Shown here one piece after another: positions 11,060 through 24,292 of a DNA stretch of 64,000 nucleotides (position 1 is the stretch's first letter; every line of letters begins with the position of its first letter). This DNA is from Davidsoniella eucalypti (taxonomy: Eukaryota > Ascomycota > Sordariomycetes > Microascales > Ceratocystidaceae): the NCBI GenBank assembly GCA_004009845.1, contig RMBW01000004.1, positions 186,001 through 250,000 on the forward strand. Reading direction: 5' to 3'. Under the pieces are notes generated by a model. That model was given only the letters and a program-made list of their open reading frames with translations, was not told where the DNA came from and searched no databases. Position numbers and translations under genes: made by a program.

Positions 11060-14049
11060 GAGGACTCGAGCTCGGCTTTGTTGCAAGCTGAAATAAAACT
11101 ATGCTTGATTGTTGGTGGATTGTTGTTGTCGTAATTCAGACTTAAACATCCATGGCTGTGCAGCAGTACTATGTTATGACAGGATAGATAGATGTATGTC
11201 GTCGAATAGAAAGTTTGTCGATTCTTTTTTTTTTCAAAAGTGGTTGCGGTTCTGAAGATGATGGCGATAGATAGTCGAAAATTGATCGACGTATAACAGG
11301 CTCTCGGGGAGACTGATCAAGGAGAGTATATGTTCAAGTTAGAACTAGACGAATAGACGGATTTGAAACACGTAGATGCACTACCAGAGCGGATGGTGTT
11401 GATCTTGATGCGTAGACAACATGAAAGAAATAACAATCAATTTTTGGAAAGGAAATATATCCTCTGACCAACATAGGTTGAGCTAAAGGTTGTGGAGCTT
11501 TGAGAAGGGGATGGACCTCTTAATAAAGGTGTTGTAGCTTTTCCATCAAGTTAACCAGGCCTGGTCAGCTTTAAAACTTAGCTCCATTAAAATCAAAGAG
11601 AGGAAGGAAAAAAAAGAAGAAGAAAAAAAGAGGACAAGGACGGTCTGAACGCCAAGCCCAGCCAGGAACGAAAGAGTTAACAGGAACAACTTACTACCTC
11701 AAATGGGCTAGGAACCATGAATTGCTAGCCAGGGTCTCTCCAGCTAAAGCCAGCCATCCGCAATAGACAGGGTGCAGGGGATCAAATACAGCAACCCATG
11801 AGCGCTACAATTGATTTGCACGGGCGTAAAGGTGTGTGTGTAGCAGTAGTCCATTCAATAACATTCGTATATATGTATCATAACTTCAGGTCTTGTGCCT
11901 CTCTCAGCAAGTTTGGCTATATGTGTGCCATCGATGTACATATATATATATGTATGTACGGCAGCATCTTCTTTACAGCCCTAAGAGTGACTGGTGGTCG
12001 GCTGGCCAGTGTCTTGTCGTCGTCGTATATCAATAAGATGGGGGTGGTCGGGTAGCTGGATATGCATGTCATTGTCTGGCTCGGCAGCTCCTGTGATATT
12101 GGTGAAGTGTCTTGACCAGATCCAAGGCCAATATCAGCTCAAGAGGCCCAACGCGAAGTAGACTGATCAAAGCCCGGGGGGCAAGAGACATAAAAGGATG
12201 AGGCAACATATAGACAAGCGAGTCTGCTGTCGGATATAGGAAATAGGAAACAAATAGCTGGCAGCAAGGGCATTCACCAGCCTGGAGCTGGATGATTGGT
12301 GGATGTTCATTGTTGATCAAGATATAGGGTTGGGGTGTCTACAGTAAGCAATCTGTTGAATGGCAATTGTACTAAGCAGTATTACTTTTTTTGGCATTGT
12401 TGTGTTGTTTTATTTATGTGTGTGCGGTGGTGTGCGGTGGAGACAACAACTGCTGTCATCTCCACCCTCCACCTAACATTTGATCGTAGCAGTTGCGACT
12501 TTGGACTTTTGGACTGTTGGTGTGCGGATGTTATGTACTACAATGCCACTGCGAATATACTAATAGACAACCACAACTACAGAGTCTGGCCGGGTGTGGG
12601 GCCTTCGAGGTGTTGTTTGTCAAGTATTTTGTGTGCGGTTTTAGTCAACCTTGGTTTTGTTACTGCTTTGTTTATTTTCAGTTGAACCAAGTCTCATCAA
12701 GGGAAAAGAAAAAAAGAAAGAAAAAGAAAAAAGAAAAAAACAAGCGCTTGCTACTGAAGTGGCGGCCAAGCGCACGGGACCGACTGTGGTCTCACTTTAT
12801 ATATGTGTACACCTGTATATAGTTGTAGTTGTATACTGATGCGACTATGCCTTGTAAATAGTGTATACAGAATAGTCGCCCTTTTCTGCCAAGACACATG
12901 TAGGCGGGTAGTATGCACTTTGCATGGGATATATAATTACGCGAACCATTCGCGAAGTGATTGTACAAGCAAGCCTGGGTGGGTTGAAAGTCTGTCTACT
13001 TTCTTCTCCTCTTTTTCTTGCTCCATTTTCCCATTTTTACTATATATGTATATCTCTCTCTCCCTAGGGTGCGCTGCAGCACGCAAAAAGAAACAATAAA
13101 GCATCCTTTCAGGCTCGCCCTATCTTCGCTTAACCCCAAGCTACAACTACAACTACATGTATGTATACAGATTCTAAGAGTTAATTGTAGATTAATGACT
13201 ACCGCTACAGACTCTGTTGTTTAGTGGATGGCGTCAGTTTAAGTGTGTGTCCACCTGTAGTTGCTGACTATATTGCATGTATCTGTATGTGCTGTACAAT
13301 GTACACTTACGGGAGTACATTGCGTCTCACATATCCGGTGAATTTAGGCTTTTTGGCTTCAACAAATAGAAACTTTGCATATCGATCAACTTATTAAGCA
13401 GTCAAAACGGATACAATGGTGAAGTTCAGACTCTAGCCCAAACAAACACTAGACAACTGTCTATATTTAAATACAAGGTAATAGTATGTATGTGCCTCCC
13501 TGTATTTGGCGTCTCCCTGTCCGTATACAACTCAACTGTTTGATCAGGACCTAATCCACTGTGCTAAACAAATGGGGCTTGCTTTGACTTGGGCTGGTCG
13601 GGGTAGCATCAGAGACCGGCTTACCGTGGCTTGGTAAGTAGCCAGGGTTGTATGGCACGAAAGAGGGCTCCTATTGATATTACTAACTTTGGCTCTTTAT
13701 TGCTACTACATAACTTGTGTAAAAGAAGCGATCTTGGCTTTCTACAAGTTGCTACAGGCCATTGATTGTTGGAGGTGCATTAACATCCCAGAAGAAAGAA
13801 CGAAGTAGCCATTATCCTGTTGTATGTAAGTATCTGTAGTTAGATGTATCAGTACACATAGTACACATGTTTAATGATTAATTAATCTTCATAGCTCTCT
13901 CCATAAGATAAATGAATTAAAAAAAAAAAGATTAATTAGTCTGGGTTGGGGTTAATCACCAACTAAGGGTTCGACTTGTTCGGTCTTCGTGGCTTCGCCT
14001 TCCTAGCGGCCGATTTTAGGCCAGAACAACAAATCCGCAGTCTGCTTCA

Positions 14050-14077
14050 CTATCCTCTATCCTCTATCCTCTATCCT
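14050..14077 (+). repeat. (CTATCCT)4 tandem repeat
   Basis: Four perfect 7-bp units plus a partial fifth, inside the gene-free interval. Confidence 0.85.
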
Positions 14078-17000
14078 CTATTCTCGTGATACCCCCTGGT
14101 CGGCTTAACATGTTATTGTCGGCTGTTTATCTCTCACAGGAAGACCTGTCGCGCGAAGGAGTGATGCACAGACCTTACTGCCTCTCAAAACCGCTCTTGT
14201 TTCTTTGTAATGAGATTTGAAAGAGGAGCTATAGCTGGCAGTGCTGCCGTGGCAGTGAACAATTCAATAATGCAGATTATGTGTAAAAGAACATTGAGAA
14301 TGAAATGAGAAGCTATCCATGTGATTGTTTCCTTTTACTTTTTTTTTTCTCTTTTTATTTTCTCTCTTTGTACACCCTACCCCTTCTACGGGCTCTCTTC
14401 GCCATAAATATTTATAAATAGTTGTTCTGTTATATACGTACATTGTGCTGTTGAGAGGTGGCTTTATGTAGGAAATACAGCGGCAGACTCAGCAAGACTG
14501 CGCACAGGTCAAGAATTGGTCCGCCAAGCTAGACGCCACTGAAGCCTGCCACCCCAAGCCAACGAGAACAAAAGAAGAGGGCCACGATGTTGAGTGGACA
14601 CGTCAACAGCAAAGTACATAGCTCTGAACTAGTGGAATGTCCGTCCTGGTCCGTCGTCCCCGGAGCATCTGCTGGCCCGTTGCGCCTTTCTTGGGCCTCG
14701 CGTTCTCGGCCCATAGAGCAAACTTTGGTGACAACGGGGGGCCGGTGCCTCTCTCCATTCTCTGGGATTCTCTGGCGCTGTAGCAGCTGTTCCCGTTGCC
14801 ATCCGTTTTTTTATTATTATTATAATTTAATTAACATGTCGCGTTTTCCTGCTCTCCAATAGTTTCTTCCACTGTGTCTTTCGATCGTGCCCAAAGCGAG
14901 CATCTCTTCTAATATTGAGCGGCCAGGCTGGCTGGTTAGTCGCTTCAGCGAACGGATATTAATGCACTCGATGCGTTCTTGGTTCAATGTCTCTGTTCGA
15001 GTGCTGTGAGTTGGTTCGGTACCGCAGCCTCATCTTCGGACTCTCAAACATACAGGCCAGATCCGGGTCCGCAGTTTCTGGCTAGCGTCCTGTTTTTATC
15101 AAGTATTTTATCTCTGTTTAGCATCGGGCCCATCTGCATCTTGCATCTGCAGCTATCCGAATTATACAGAATAGTGGTGGCGCCAGAAACTGAAGGGATT
15201 GGTTGATCGATTCTGGACTGCCGAAACAGACAACCACCAAAGGCTAGCCTGTTTATTACTGTATGTGTGCAGAGCATGTATATTAGCGGTTGTATGCCCA
15301 GGATGTTCCCTTCAGGGCACAGGCACTAAAGTTATAGAACCCGCATCGCAACCAGAAGCCAAGCATGCCAGGTCGGATCGGACTGGCCCATCAAGCACCG
15401 ACGTCTCGAAACATTCGACTATCTAGATTACCAGCGACTACATGTGTAGATTGTTTATGAAGCCAAAGTACTCGACATCGGCGTGGCTGCGAACCTTGCA
15501 TATGCACAATTGTACAGATGGATGTAATTGTTCTGTCTATCAGGAACCCAGGCTATATGAATGCCTAATACGTGCTTGCTAGTAAAATGAAAACAACCGA
15601 AGATCACACTCTCTTTCTCTTGTCCGTGTTTGCGGCAGGCAGACGAGAACTTTCTCTGTTTGTCTCGTTCTTTCCACGCATCCATTTCATGCACTGTTGG
15701 CCAAAGATCTTCTATTTGCGATTTCGTCGTTCTTCAGCGGCCCAGCGTAGGTGGAAACTGTCGATGTGTCTTTGTCTTCTACCCTGGTCTGATATCCTTA
15801 CTAAACTAAACCCCCGGGAAACAAGAAGCCAGAACAGTGCTTGATGATTTGACTTTTATTGCCATGGAGAACTCTAAATTAATATTTCAGTGCCATGTAC
15901 TTTGAAGAAAACTAATTATAACCCCAATATATATACATATTATGAAATAATAAAAAAAGACAGCATGTCAAATACCATTCTTCTCTTTCGGCTAGTCTAG
16001 GCCCTGATCTTCACGATGACCTCTCGACTTGAGGTCAAAAACAGAAGCATTTTGATACCAAAAGGAATAAAACATCAGCCCATTTCCAGCATTCCCATGT
16101 ACTAAGCAAGTTGAAGTTGCAATATGCATTTAAGCCAAGCCTCGACCTCGAACATGGATGGCTTAGAATTCATCATCTCTCTCTCTTCTCTTCCCATCGT
16201 GAGCAAACAATAGACGATTTGATGGGAACATTATTGGCATGTTTGGGGCACAGCACCGATTTGAATTGAGTTCTATCACCTACAACGAGTTTTAATAGTT
16301 TTCAACGGGTCCTTCGCCAAAATTCAAAGCTCGTTTCGCGTTTCATCTCCAGGAAGAGCTTGATTTTCTCATACCTTGGCCTGCTAAACCATCTGAGCTT
16401 TTTTTTTGTGAGGCTTTCTCCACTAAGCATCTGTTATATAATACATATTTAAATTAACTTACAAATGCGGTTACTGGGTTTTTTTTCTTCTTTTTTTACA
16501 CTGTTCAAATTACCAGATCTCCTATCCAAGTCAAAGCTCAGAGCCTTTTCTGTCTATTTTGCTGTATAGTTTGGGCAGATATGAATTATGCCGACTAGTT
16601 CCCACCACACTAAACCAAAGTTAACGTTGACTTTGCTCGTATAACAAGATTTCAATACATCAAGCCCACCGGAGGGTATTTTTAACATAGCATTAGTGCA
16701 TCTCGTGTCTTATTGATAACTACGTGTGGTGTAATTCTTCTTTCCACCTCTCATTTGACCATTAAATCCACGATCCACGATCCACGCAACCTCTCTAGAA
16801 TCACGGCCGGCTGATGTGCTCCTTGTATGTGTCGTATATTCACTGGGCACCAATCTGGTATCATGTCGTCGACATTTCGGTCTTTACGCGGTGGTAATGG
16901 CAACGGATGAATATGCCAGCGCATTAATATATCTGTACTTATACCTGTATACCGTAATACAGTACACCCACTATGCATCTACAAAACCACAATACCGATA

Positions 17001-20000
17001 CTACCATCATGCACATTATCAAGTACTAGTAATTGGCCACCAACCAACAGCCTTCTCCGGAAGTAACCGTGTGTTCTTCCAGTGTATGATTTTCTCAGTT
17101 AGCAACCCACTCGGCAAGGTTCCATTCCGACCCTTTTTTCTTTTTTTTTCTTGTTTTCGTCGCCAAACAAAATGCCCCCTCCTCACAGGGCTTTCTGTTC
17201 TAGGCATTGTGCAGAAATACCGGGCCGCGATGCAGCTAGCTAGTGCTGAATTCGCTAGTCTTGTTTTATACATATATTATACTACATAGTAAGTACCATA
17301 GACACATATATATTCTACTTGGATGGGGTTCTTTGGTATGCCAGACACCTGCAAAACGGCATGTTTGTATCTCTTTGCTCTTCGGTGTTGGGCATACAGG
17401 AGTCTATCTAGACTGTGGTCTGATGCTGTATACACAAATAAGACACTTGAGACAACAAAACAACACTGGCAGTATGGGATGAGATACGAAGTACTATGTG
17501 TACAGGCAGAAGAAAACACTCACTACATAATCCCTGACATGGACAATGGTTTTTCCAATACATTATGTGTTCTTCTTTAGTGTCGTACATATCTGTACAT
17601 CATGTACAACCACTAGTAAAACATTTTCTTAAACTCCTTGCTTATCACCGTTGCAGCCGTTGTAATCGTGTGCTTTTTTTTTCATTTTGTTTCCAAGCCC
17701 TTTGTTTGCTCTATCTCTGGCCATTCTTATTCTCTATATCCACGTCCTCCGAAGCAAGATCCGAAGCGTCTATGAATATGATGAGCGCTGGAACTGTTTG
17801 TGGTGGTTTGCCCAAAGTTTGTGTGTGATGTCTTTTTTGTTTTGTTTTCTTGTCGTCTGTGAGTTTCGTCTCACAATGTTGCTAAGGCCATTCTTGGGGG
17901 GGTTTCCGTAGAACTTGATATATAGCCCGTGGAACATGTTGTCTTCTATGGACCGCTTGTTACTCTAGTTCCGTGCATCTTCCACACCCCCTCCAAGACA
18001 TGATACCTTAGAAATTAGAAAGGACATCGGCGTCGTAGACGTCCATGTCCTCCATCTAGCGCATTCTTTGACAGAAGAAAATTGCATAAACGCGCCTAAT
18101 GCGCATCTTTGATACAGGACAAGTTCGTATAGACACCTAGATATGTAAATGCGACTTGAAAGTTTAACCAACTTGTTTTTATCTCTAACCAACAATGTAA
18201 CTAACCTAACTTTCATTCGTATCATGATTTTGAAGGTAAATCCTAGGTCGGCTACTAGGATACTTTGGTTATTTTTAGGGGTTTCCGGTACTGAACTTGA
18301 GCGCGGAAATCAGTGCGATTAATTCTGGTAACGTTTGTTCTTAGAGGAGAAGAAAAAGACAGAAGCTCTACATCTACATATAGGCAACAGACATGTAAAA
18401 ACGAGAAAAAGGAAGGCAAATATGTTCACTTCATATCTCTACCGATTTGTACGTCCTGTTATAGTATTCCGCGTGTCGAGGTAATCCAGACTGTACAGAT
18501 GTATATGTATAATGGTACAGAGTCCAAGTCAGCATGTAGATCAGATAAAGATAATTTATGCGCTAGATGATCTCGAAGATCAAAACCTGAAGAGACTCGT
18601 TTAGATACTCATTTCTACACAGGCTTTTACGAGCTGAGCATTGGACAGAACTAAAAAAAAAAAAACTATCTCTTTTTCTTGGAGAAAAGACTTGGCTTCC
18701 TTTTCTCCAGTAGGGTTAAGCCGAATCAAAGCAAGCATTGTTTCCTAATTGAGAAATGAAAGAAAAAATATTGTCGGCACAATTGTTGTAGTAGTGAAAT
18801 TTCGCCAGAAATTAACCCGTATTCTATTGTACTTAGGGTTGTATATATGTGAATATTTTATGCATATTGCTGTGATACTTATGAATGGACATAAGGTCCA
18901 TTTATTTGACTATCTTTTGTATTTCGACTTCTGGAGCTTCGTCGATGGGGATCGATAGAGCTGAGAAAGCAATGGCCTGAGAGCGACAAGATACCACAAT
19001 CCTCTCTTTGTTATCTCAGCATCGCGCGACCAGGTGCGCGTAAAATCTCAACATGGCTATTCTTCCAGACTAAGAAACATGCAAATATACTGTCAATAGA
19101 TAATAGCGAAATATTGGCTTGGTTGGGTTCTGGGATTCTTAATTTCAACAGCCTTACTTAACGTTCTTGTTTAGTTAGCCTCGTATACTCAATTTACTTT
19201 CCCTTCACTACTATATCTATGTACATGCTCTTGCCTCGCTGACCTCTTGGACATTGGCAGCGCTGTTCATCAATTTTTCTGTAAGAGACTCATAAAAGGA
19301 AAGGAAGAAAACAAAGTGTCAAGCTGAATGTGATCTCCAAGTCTTGAGTCTCGTGTTTCTTGGTCTTTTGCTTTCTTCCCAGAATCTTGGATCTGCTGCG
19401 CACAAACACAACGGCGACACAAAAGACTCAAATAAATAAATAATTTAGATAAACAATTATGCGGATAATCATCTTGTCCGTGTGGCCACCCAGCCTTCCC
19501 GGCTTTCCAATCCAGCCCACTTGCATTTCTTGACAACGCGCGAGTCTTAACAAAGGGCCCGTCTTATGTCGATGGTTTTAGCATACAGTTAGACTCCATT
19601 GTTGTTCTATCGCCAGATACTGGCCGAGCTAGTGTCATATGGCCCAGCTAATGGCACTCAATCTTTATCGTGCTTGTTCTGCTGAGAAGGACTGGCTTCA
19701 CGCTCCCCTCATCTGACTAGATTCTAATGGAACTGAACTGGGCGGTTGCCAGGCTAGGCTCGGCTAGGTAGTGCTGGTGCCAGGACGCCGAGAATATATT
19801 GGCTCATTCGGAAACTTGACGAGTCTGCTGATAGAGAATTCACTCTTCCCCTCTCTCAATCTCGAAGGGAGAAGTAAAAGCATTGTGATTTGTGATCTTT
19901 AAGCCAACAATGTACCGTGTTGACTGTATAGCAATTGTATGTTAGTGGCCTGTTCCCTGCTCATATGATACTACATATATTCAAGCCGTGTCTTCTCTTC

Positions 20001-20039
20001 CTTTATGGGCTGGATGGCCATATAATCAGATACCCCAAT

Positions 20040-20102
20040 CTTCCACTGAAAAGAAAAAAGAAAAAAAGAAAAAAGAAAAAAAAAGAGGAAAAGAAAAAAA
20101 AT
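20040..20102 (+). repeat. Purine (GA-rich) low-complexity tract
   Basis: An almost pure A/G stretch of about 60 bases on the plus strand. Confidence 0.7.
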
Positions 20103-20643
20103 TAGCTGCCTTGTTCATCTACTCACGCCCTCTTGGTTCGTTAGTTGCCTCTATCTTTTGCCCTTTTTCGTTTCTCGCCACACCGCACACTTTATCGTGT
20201 GCTTTCTTTTTCTTTTTCTTTATCGTGAGAATACATGTCCCAGAAAGTGATCATCCTTGGGCTGAAACGACCCTAATGCTCGCTTTGCATTCGGCTCCTC
20301 TATCAGCACACAGATATTGATATTCAGTCTTGTTCCCCTCCTTTCAGATCTCCAGGTGCATCTCATAATCGAAGTCCTGTTAGTTAGGGTGTATCTATAC
20401 TTTGCACATTACCCTAAGTAACCCTGGCCCTTGCTTTTACGCCCATATAATATGTACATGAACATGAACAGTTCGGATGCGGTAATATGGTGAGCGATGA
20501 CTTTGTCTACGCTTTGACCCTTTGGTGAGCAGCCACTAGTAACAATCGACTCTTGAGCTGGACAGGAGAAGATCCTCTTGGTGCCCATATCATTGCAATC
20601 AATGTTAAGCTGGCGAATCAAAGTACCTTCTCCCAAGTACGGA

Positions 20644-20663
20644 TACAGTACAGTACAGTACAG
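20644..20663 (+). repeat. (TACAG)4 tandem repeat
   Basis: Four perfect 5-bp units in the gene-free interval. Confidence 0.85.
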
Positions 20664-22719
20664 CAACTTTCCATGGCTTTCGCCTTCATGCTTCGGCCGA
20701 TAGAAGGAAGATGGCTACGGAATTGACGGTACTTGAGAGTTGCTGGAAGTGGACTCTTCTTTTAAGAGTTTATAATGCCAAGTAGGGTTGCGGTGTATGA
20801 AAATAGCCTCTAATGTTTTCTCTACATTCAATAAGGCGTTATGACCAGTGAAAAACAAGCACGATATCGTGTGATGTGAAATTTGAACTCTCCTCCCATC
20901 TTCCTTCGTTTTCCGGGGTTTGGCCATGGAAAGCAACATTAGAAATGCTTTGGCAGATGTTCTTTTCCTGTTCTTTTCGCGTGTAGATGATCCTAAAGAC
21001 AAGGACCTCAGCGCATTCCGCCGCCTGGCCATGGCGCCAAGGTCGGCCAATTCATGCGGTAGTATCATAGTATTATAGCCTAATAGGCGGCCATCAAAGA
21101 TACCCAGAAGGTCATACAACGACGGGGTTCTAATCTGATACGGCCAATACGCTGGACTTGGTCTCGTAAACCAAGATTCTAGTTCGTGCCTAACTCTGAT
21201 ACAATTTACTCTTTCGCCCCTTTGAGGTACATGCTAATACATAGCTTTCTCTTCAACTCATAAGCATTTAAGTAACTCTTCAAGGGCCGTTGACCCTGGA
21301 CATGTAAGCTGTTAAGTTAGGCGAATTAGTACAGGCTACTGCTAAATTACTAGATGATCTGATCTGCTCGTATAAATGTAGAAAAGAGAAATATAAATTG
21401 CCAAGGAAGTGTTCCTGTAGAAAACGGAAAAGAGAAAGAGGGGGGATGACCAAAGAGAAATAGAGCACACTGCAGATTGCCGACTTGTACATATAGTTAT
21501 ATGGACCTCAAATCAACTTCAGGATGTACAAATATACAGCAGTACTGTATACAACCATCTAGTTGTGTGTCTGCTTTGGGTATAGGATCAGATGCTGCAT
21601 TCGAAAGAGTCAATAGGGCAGTGATTTTTGTCTGTATATTTTAGCGAGTGCAACAAGTCAGCATGAAACTCATAGCTTAGCTTCAAGAATAAATAAGCCA
21701 TAAAACCTACAGTTGTGTTACTTCCTACGACCTCAGTCTACAAAAAAAAACTTTGATTTATTGTCTACTGTGCATGGATGGAAAAAAGTCAAGTGACTCT
21801 ACATAGTCTCATCCAACAAGCCATTGGCAACGGCGAGTCTCACAAGTACTTGCACACGGGCAATTGTAAAATGGGACATAAAACTATGTTGTAGTAAAAA
21901 GCAAAGTAACACTGCGTATTTTCGTTGGCTTATCCGGCCGAGTTGGATCTATGGTCCTCCGAACTACCACCAACATATCAGCGCAAGTACCAAAAAAAAA
22001 GACTCAAGTCGGCTAGAAAAATTCAGACATGAAAGGGCTGATGATAGGAGCAATGGCTACTCCGGTACCTTTTTTGTTTGTTTAGGAATAGAAAGGCTAA
22101 GGAGTACATCTCTGTTATAGCAGATAATTGGCTATACACACCATCAGAAAAAAGGTGGACAGACAGACGCTGGGCCGGCAGTGGCAAAATGTTGTACGAG
22201 TGCTCCTATTTGCCAAAAAAATACTGCATCGTTTATAGAACTACCAAAAGGAAAGTTAAAGAGCTGTGTAAGGTGTCATGTATAATGCCTGAGATATAGG
22301 GCTAGCATGATGTTCCGATACTGTCAGTCGCTTGTGTCATTATGGAATATGATATTCAAGTATGTTTCAAATATAATTGCATTCAATAGTCACAGAATCA
22401 CCGTTTACAAGAGACAAAGGTGGAAAAATTATGAATCATATGATTAGAATATATGATAGTAACAAACACTTATGAGATCAAAATAAAAAAGCAAAGTAAA
22501 GCAACAAAAAAGCAAAACAAATCCAAGCCCCCCAAAACCCATGTTGGACCGGTGTCAACAACATTATATCCCCGAGACCGACGCTAAATCGGAGTTGAAA
22601 TCCAATAGAAGTCACAAGTCGCCAACTTCTAGAAGACCAAGTCGATGTATATCTGTACATCCGCAACATTAGGAAACCGGTGTTTCGATGTCTGCGTTTA
22701 CAGAAGACCTAGAGGCCCT

Positions 22720-24292
22720 TTAAGCCCAGTAGCCGACGAGACTCATGAGACCTGCGCCAATAAGAACGAAGGTGAAGGCCAGAGCGCGCTTCCAGCCACG
22801 GAGAGTCTCCCAGCTCTCGTCGCTCAGGAAGTCATCTTGCATGATCTCGGCGATGGCAGTAAAGGTCAGGACTCCGGCGGAAACGGCGTTGGCGATTCCA
22901 ACAACCAGAAGGCCAGAGACGGACTCAGGCTCATACAGGGTGTGGGTGCCAATACCGATCACCTGACCAATGGGCGTACTAAAGAAGCGGAGATGTTAGT
23001 AGGATGTTATATGGAAGTTCAATGTATATATGTAAAAGGAACAAGATAACATACGTAAGGGCGTAGGCAATGACCATAATCCAAGGCTGGATGGACTTGT
23101 GGGGCCAGGCAATGTTCGCAATGCGAGAGCCCAGAGCTAGACCTTCGAAAATCTCTATGAATCTATATTAGTGACTAATTGAGATACAATTCGCTGTGTA
23201 ATGGTACTTACGGTGGAAGAGAATAGCAATCACGAATGCAATAAAGCCAGAGCCAGTGACAACACTGAGTGACATGCCAATGAAAACGCTGTGGAAGATG
23301 ATACCGGCCTCAAGCAGACGGCACTGCATGACCTGCTTGGAGATGTTCGATTCGGGAGATTCGCCACCGTTGATAGGCTGGGCCTTGACCTTGTGCTGGA
23401 TGCGGGCAGGGCTCAAGGCCATTTCCACAACGACGACGAAGAGAATGGCAGCCATGACGATGACACCGGGAGTGGAAGGGTAAGTCTCGGTGAAGAAAGC
23501 GGGTAGCGAGTGGTGCGTAAGAGCGTCGAAGGCAGTAGGTAGTAGATGTACGAAGGCAGTGGCTAGAAGAACGCCAGTGCCGATGTGACGAGCGCCGAAG
23601 AAGATGGTTTTCTCAATAATGCTGGAGCCAACCTTGCGAGTGAGGAGAGGGAAGACACAGGCAGCACCAGAGCCAGCAAATAGGATGAAAACGGCGGCGA
23701 CGTGAATCTTCATGTCGTAGACGGGATGCTCATGCCCATGCTCGTGCTCATTTTCGTGGTCATGTTCATGATCTCCATGGTGGTGACCTATGTGACGTCC
23801 GGAAAGGTGCTTGAAATCGTGGACATACGTACCATTGAAGCTGGCTGAGCCATTTCCAACAGCCTGGACAGTGATGCTACCAGTGGGGATAGCGACGGCA
23901 GTGCCAGAAACAGGGAGAGTGACCGAGGTGCCAGTGGCGTTGGGATAGTAGATACCAGAGACAGAGGGGTGATGGGTACCGTTGCTGTAAGCCCAGGTGG
24001 TGTTGGCAAGCGAGTTGAAGGCGGTGACGTTGTTCATGGAAGGGACCAAAGGGAGAGACAGGACATTGGAAGAGTGATGATCACCCTCGACAACAAAAGC
24101 AATGTAGCCAAGGCCAACGTTCAAAAGCATAGAGGCAGCGAGAAGGCCAATGACGAGTTGAGGGAGGTGGGAGATGGCCTTGTCAATGAACTGCTTAAAG
24201 CGGGTAGGCCCCTTGGGAGGTTCCTTTTCCAGAAGAGGGGCAGGAGGGAAATGAGCGTAGCTCGGAGGAGAAGACGAAGAATAGTCACTCAT
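22720..24292 (-). CDS. ZIP-family zinc/iron transporter
   Basis: Exons 24292-23212, 23154-23055 and 22978-22720; introns of 57 and 76 bp have GTAAGT and GTATGT donors. The protein is 478 aa. ZIP proteins move Zn2+ or Fe2+ into the cytosol. Residues 45-68 form a first membrane helix. A Ser/Thr/Asn-rich loop with several N-x-S/T sites follows, then a His-rich run (HHHGDHEHDHENEHEHGHEH). The ZIP core comes next: IHVAAVFILFAGSGAACVFP, then ARHIGTGVLLATAFVHLLPTA. The metal-site helices are IFHSVFIGMSLSV and, across intron 1, HQIFEGLALGSRIANI (HxxxE). C-terminal helices end in VLIGAGLMSLVGYWA. It resembles fungal Zrt1/Zrt2-type proteins with an extra N-terminal helix and a long ectodomain. It is divergent from the Rad26 gene. 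No Pra1/Aspf2-like zincophore gene, a known partner of ZrfC-type transporters, lies next to it. Confidence 0.93.

Larger units (their letters stand above)
11060..22719. other. 11.7-kb gene-free interval
   Basis: I can support no protein gene here. All ORFs are under about 160 codons, most lack an ATG-proximal start, and none shows a domain or a chain of in-frame exons. The left end includes the leader and promoter of the Ras-like gene; the right end includes the 3' flank of the ZIP transporter. Content is simple-sequence DNA: AT alternation near 11940, purine tracts near 12700 and 20040, and short tandem repeats near 14050 and 20644. No transposon protein remnant, tRNA or rRNA was recognised. 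It could hold long non-coding transcripts or extended regulatory DNA, but nothing in the sequence proves that. Confidence 0.5.

Noticed and set aside
16816..17289. 157-codon plus-strand ORF
   Set aside because: Repetitive Tyr/Leu content derived from simple AT-rich sequence; no domain.
20715..21119. 134-codon minus-strand ORF in the gene-free interval
   Set aside because: No ATG at its start, no domain, no supporting splice signals on either side; composition is not clearly coding.
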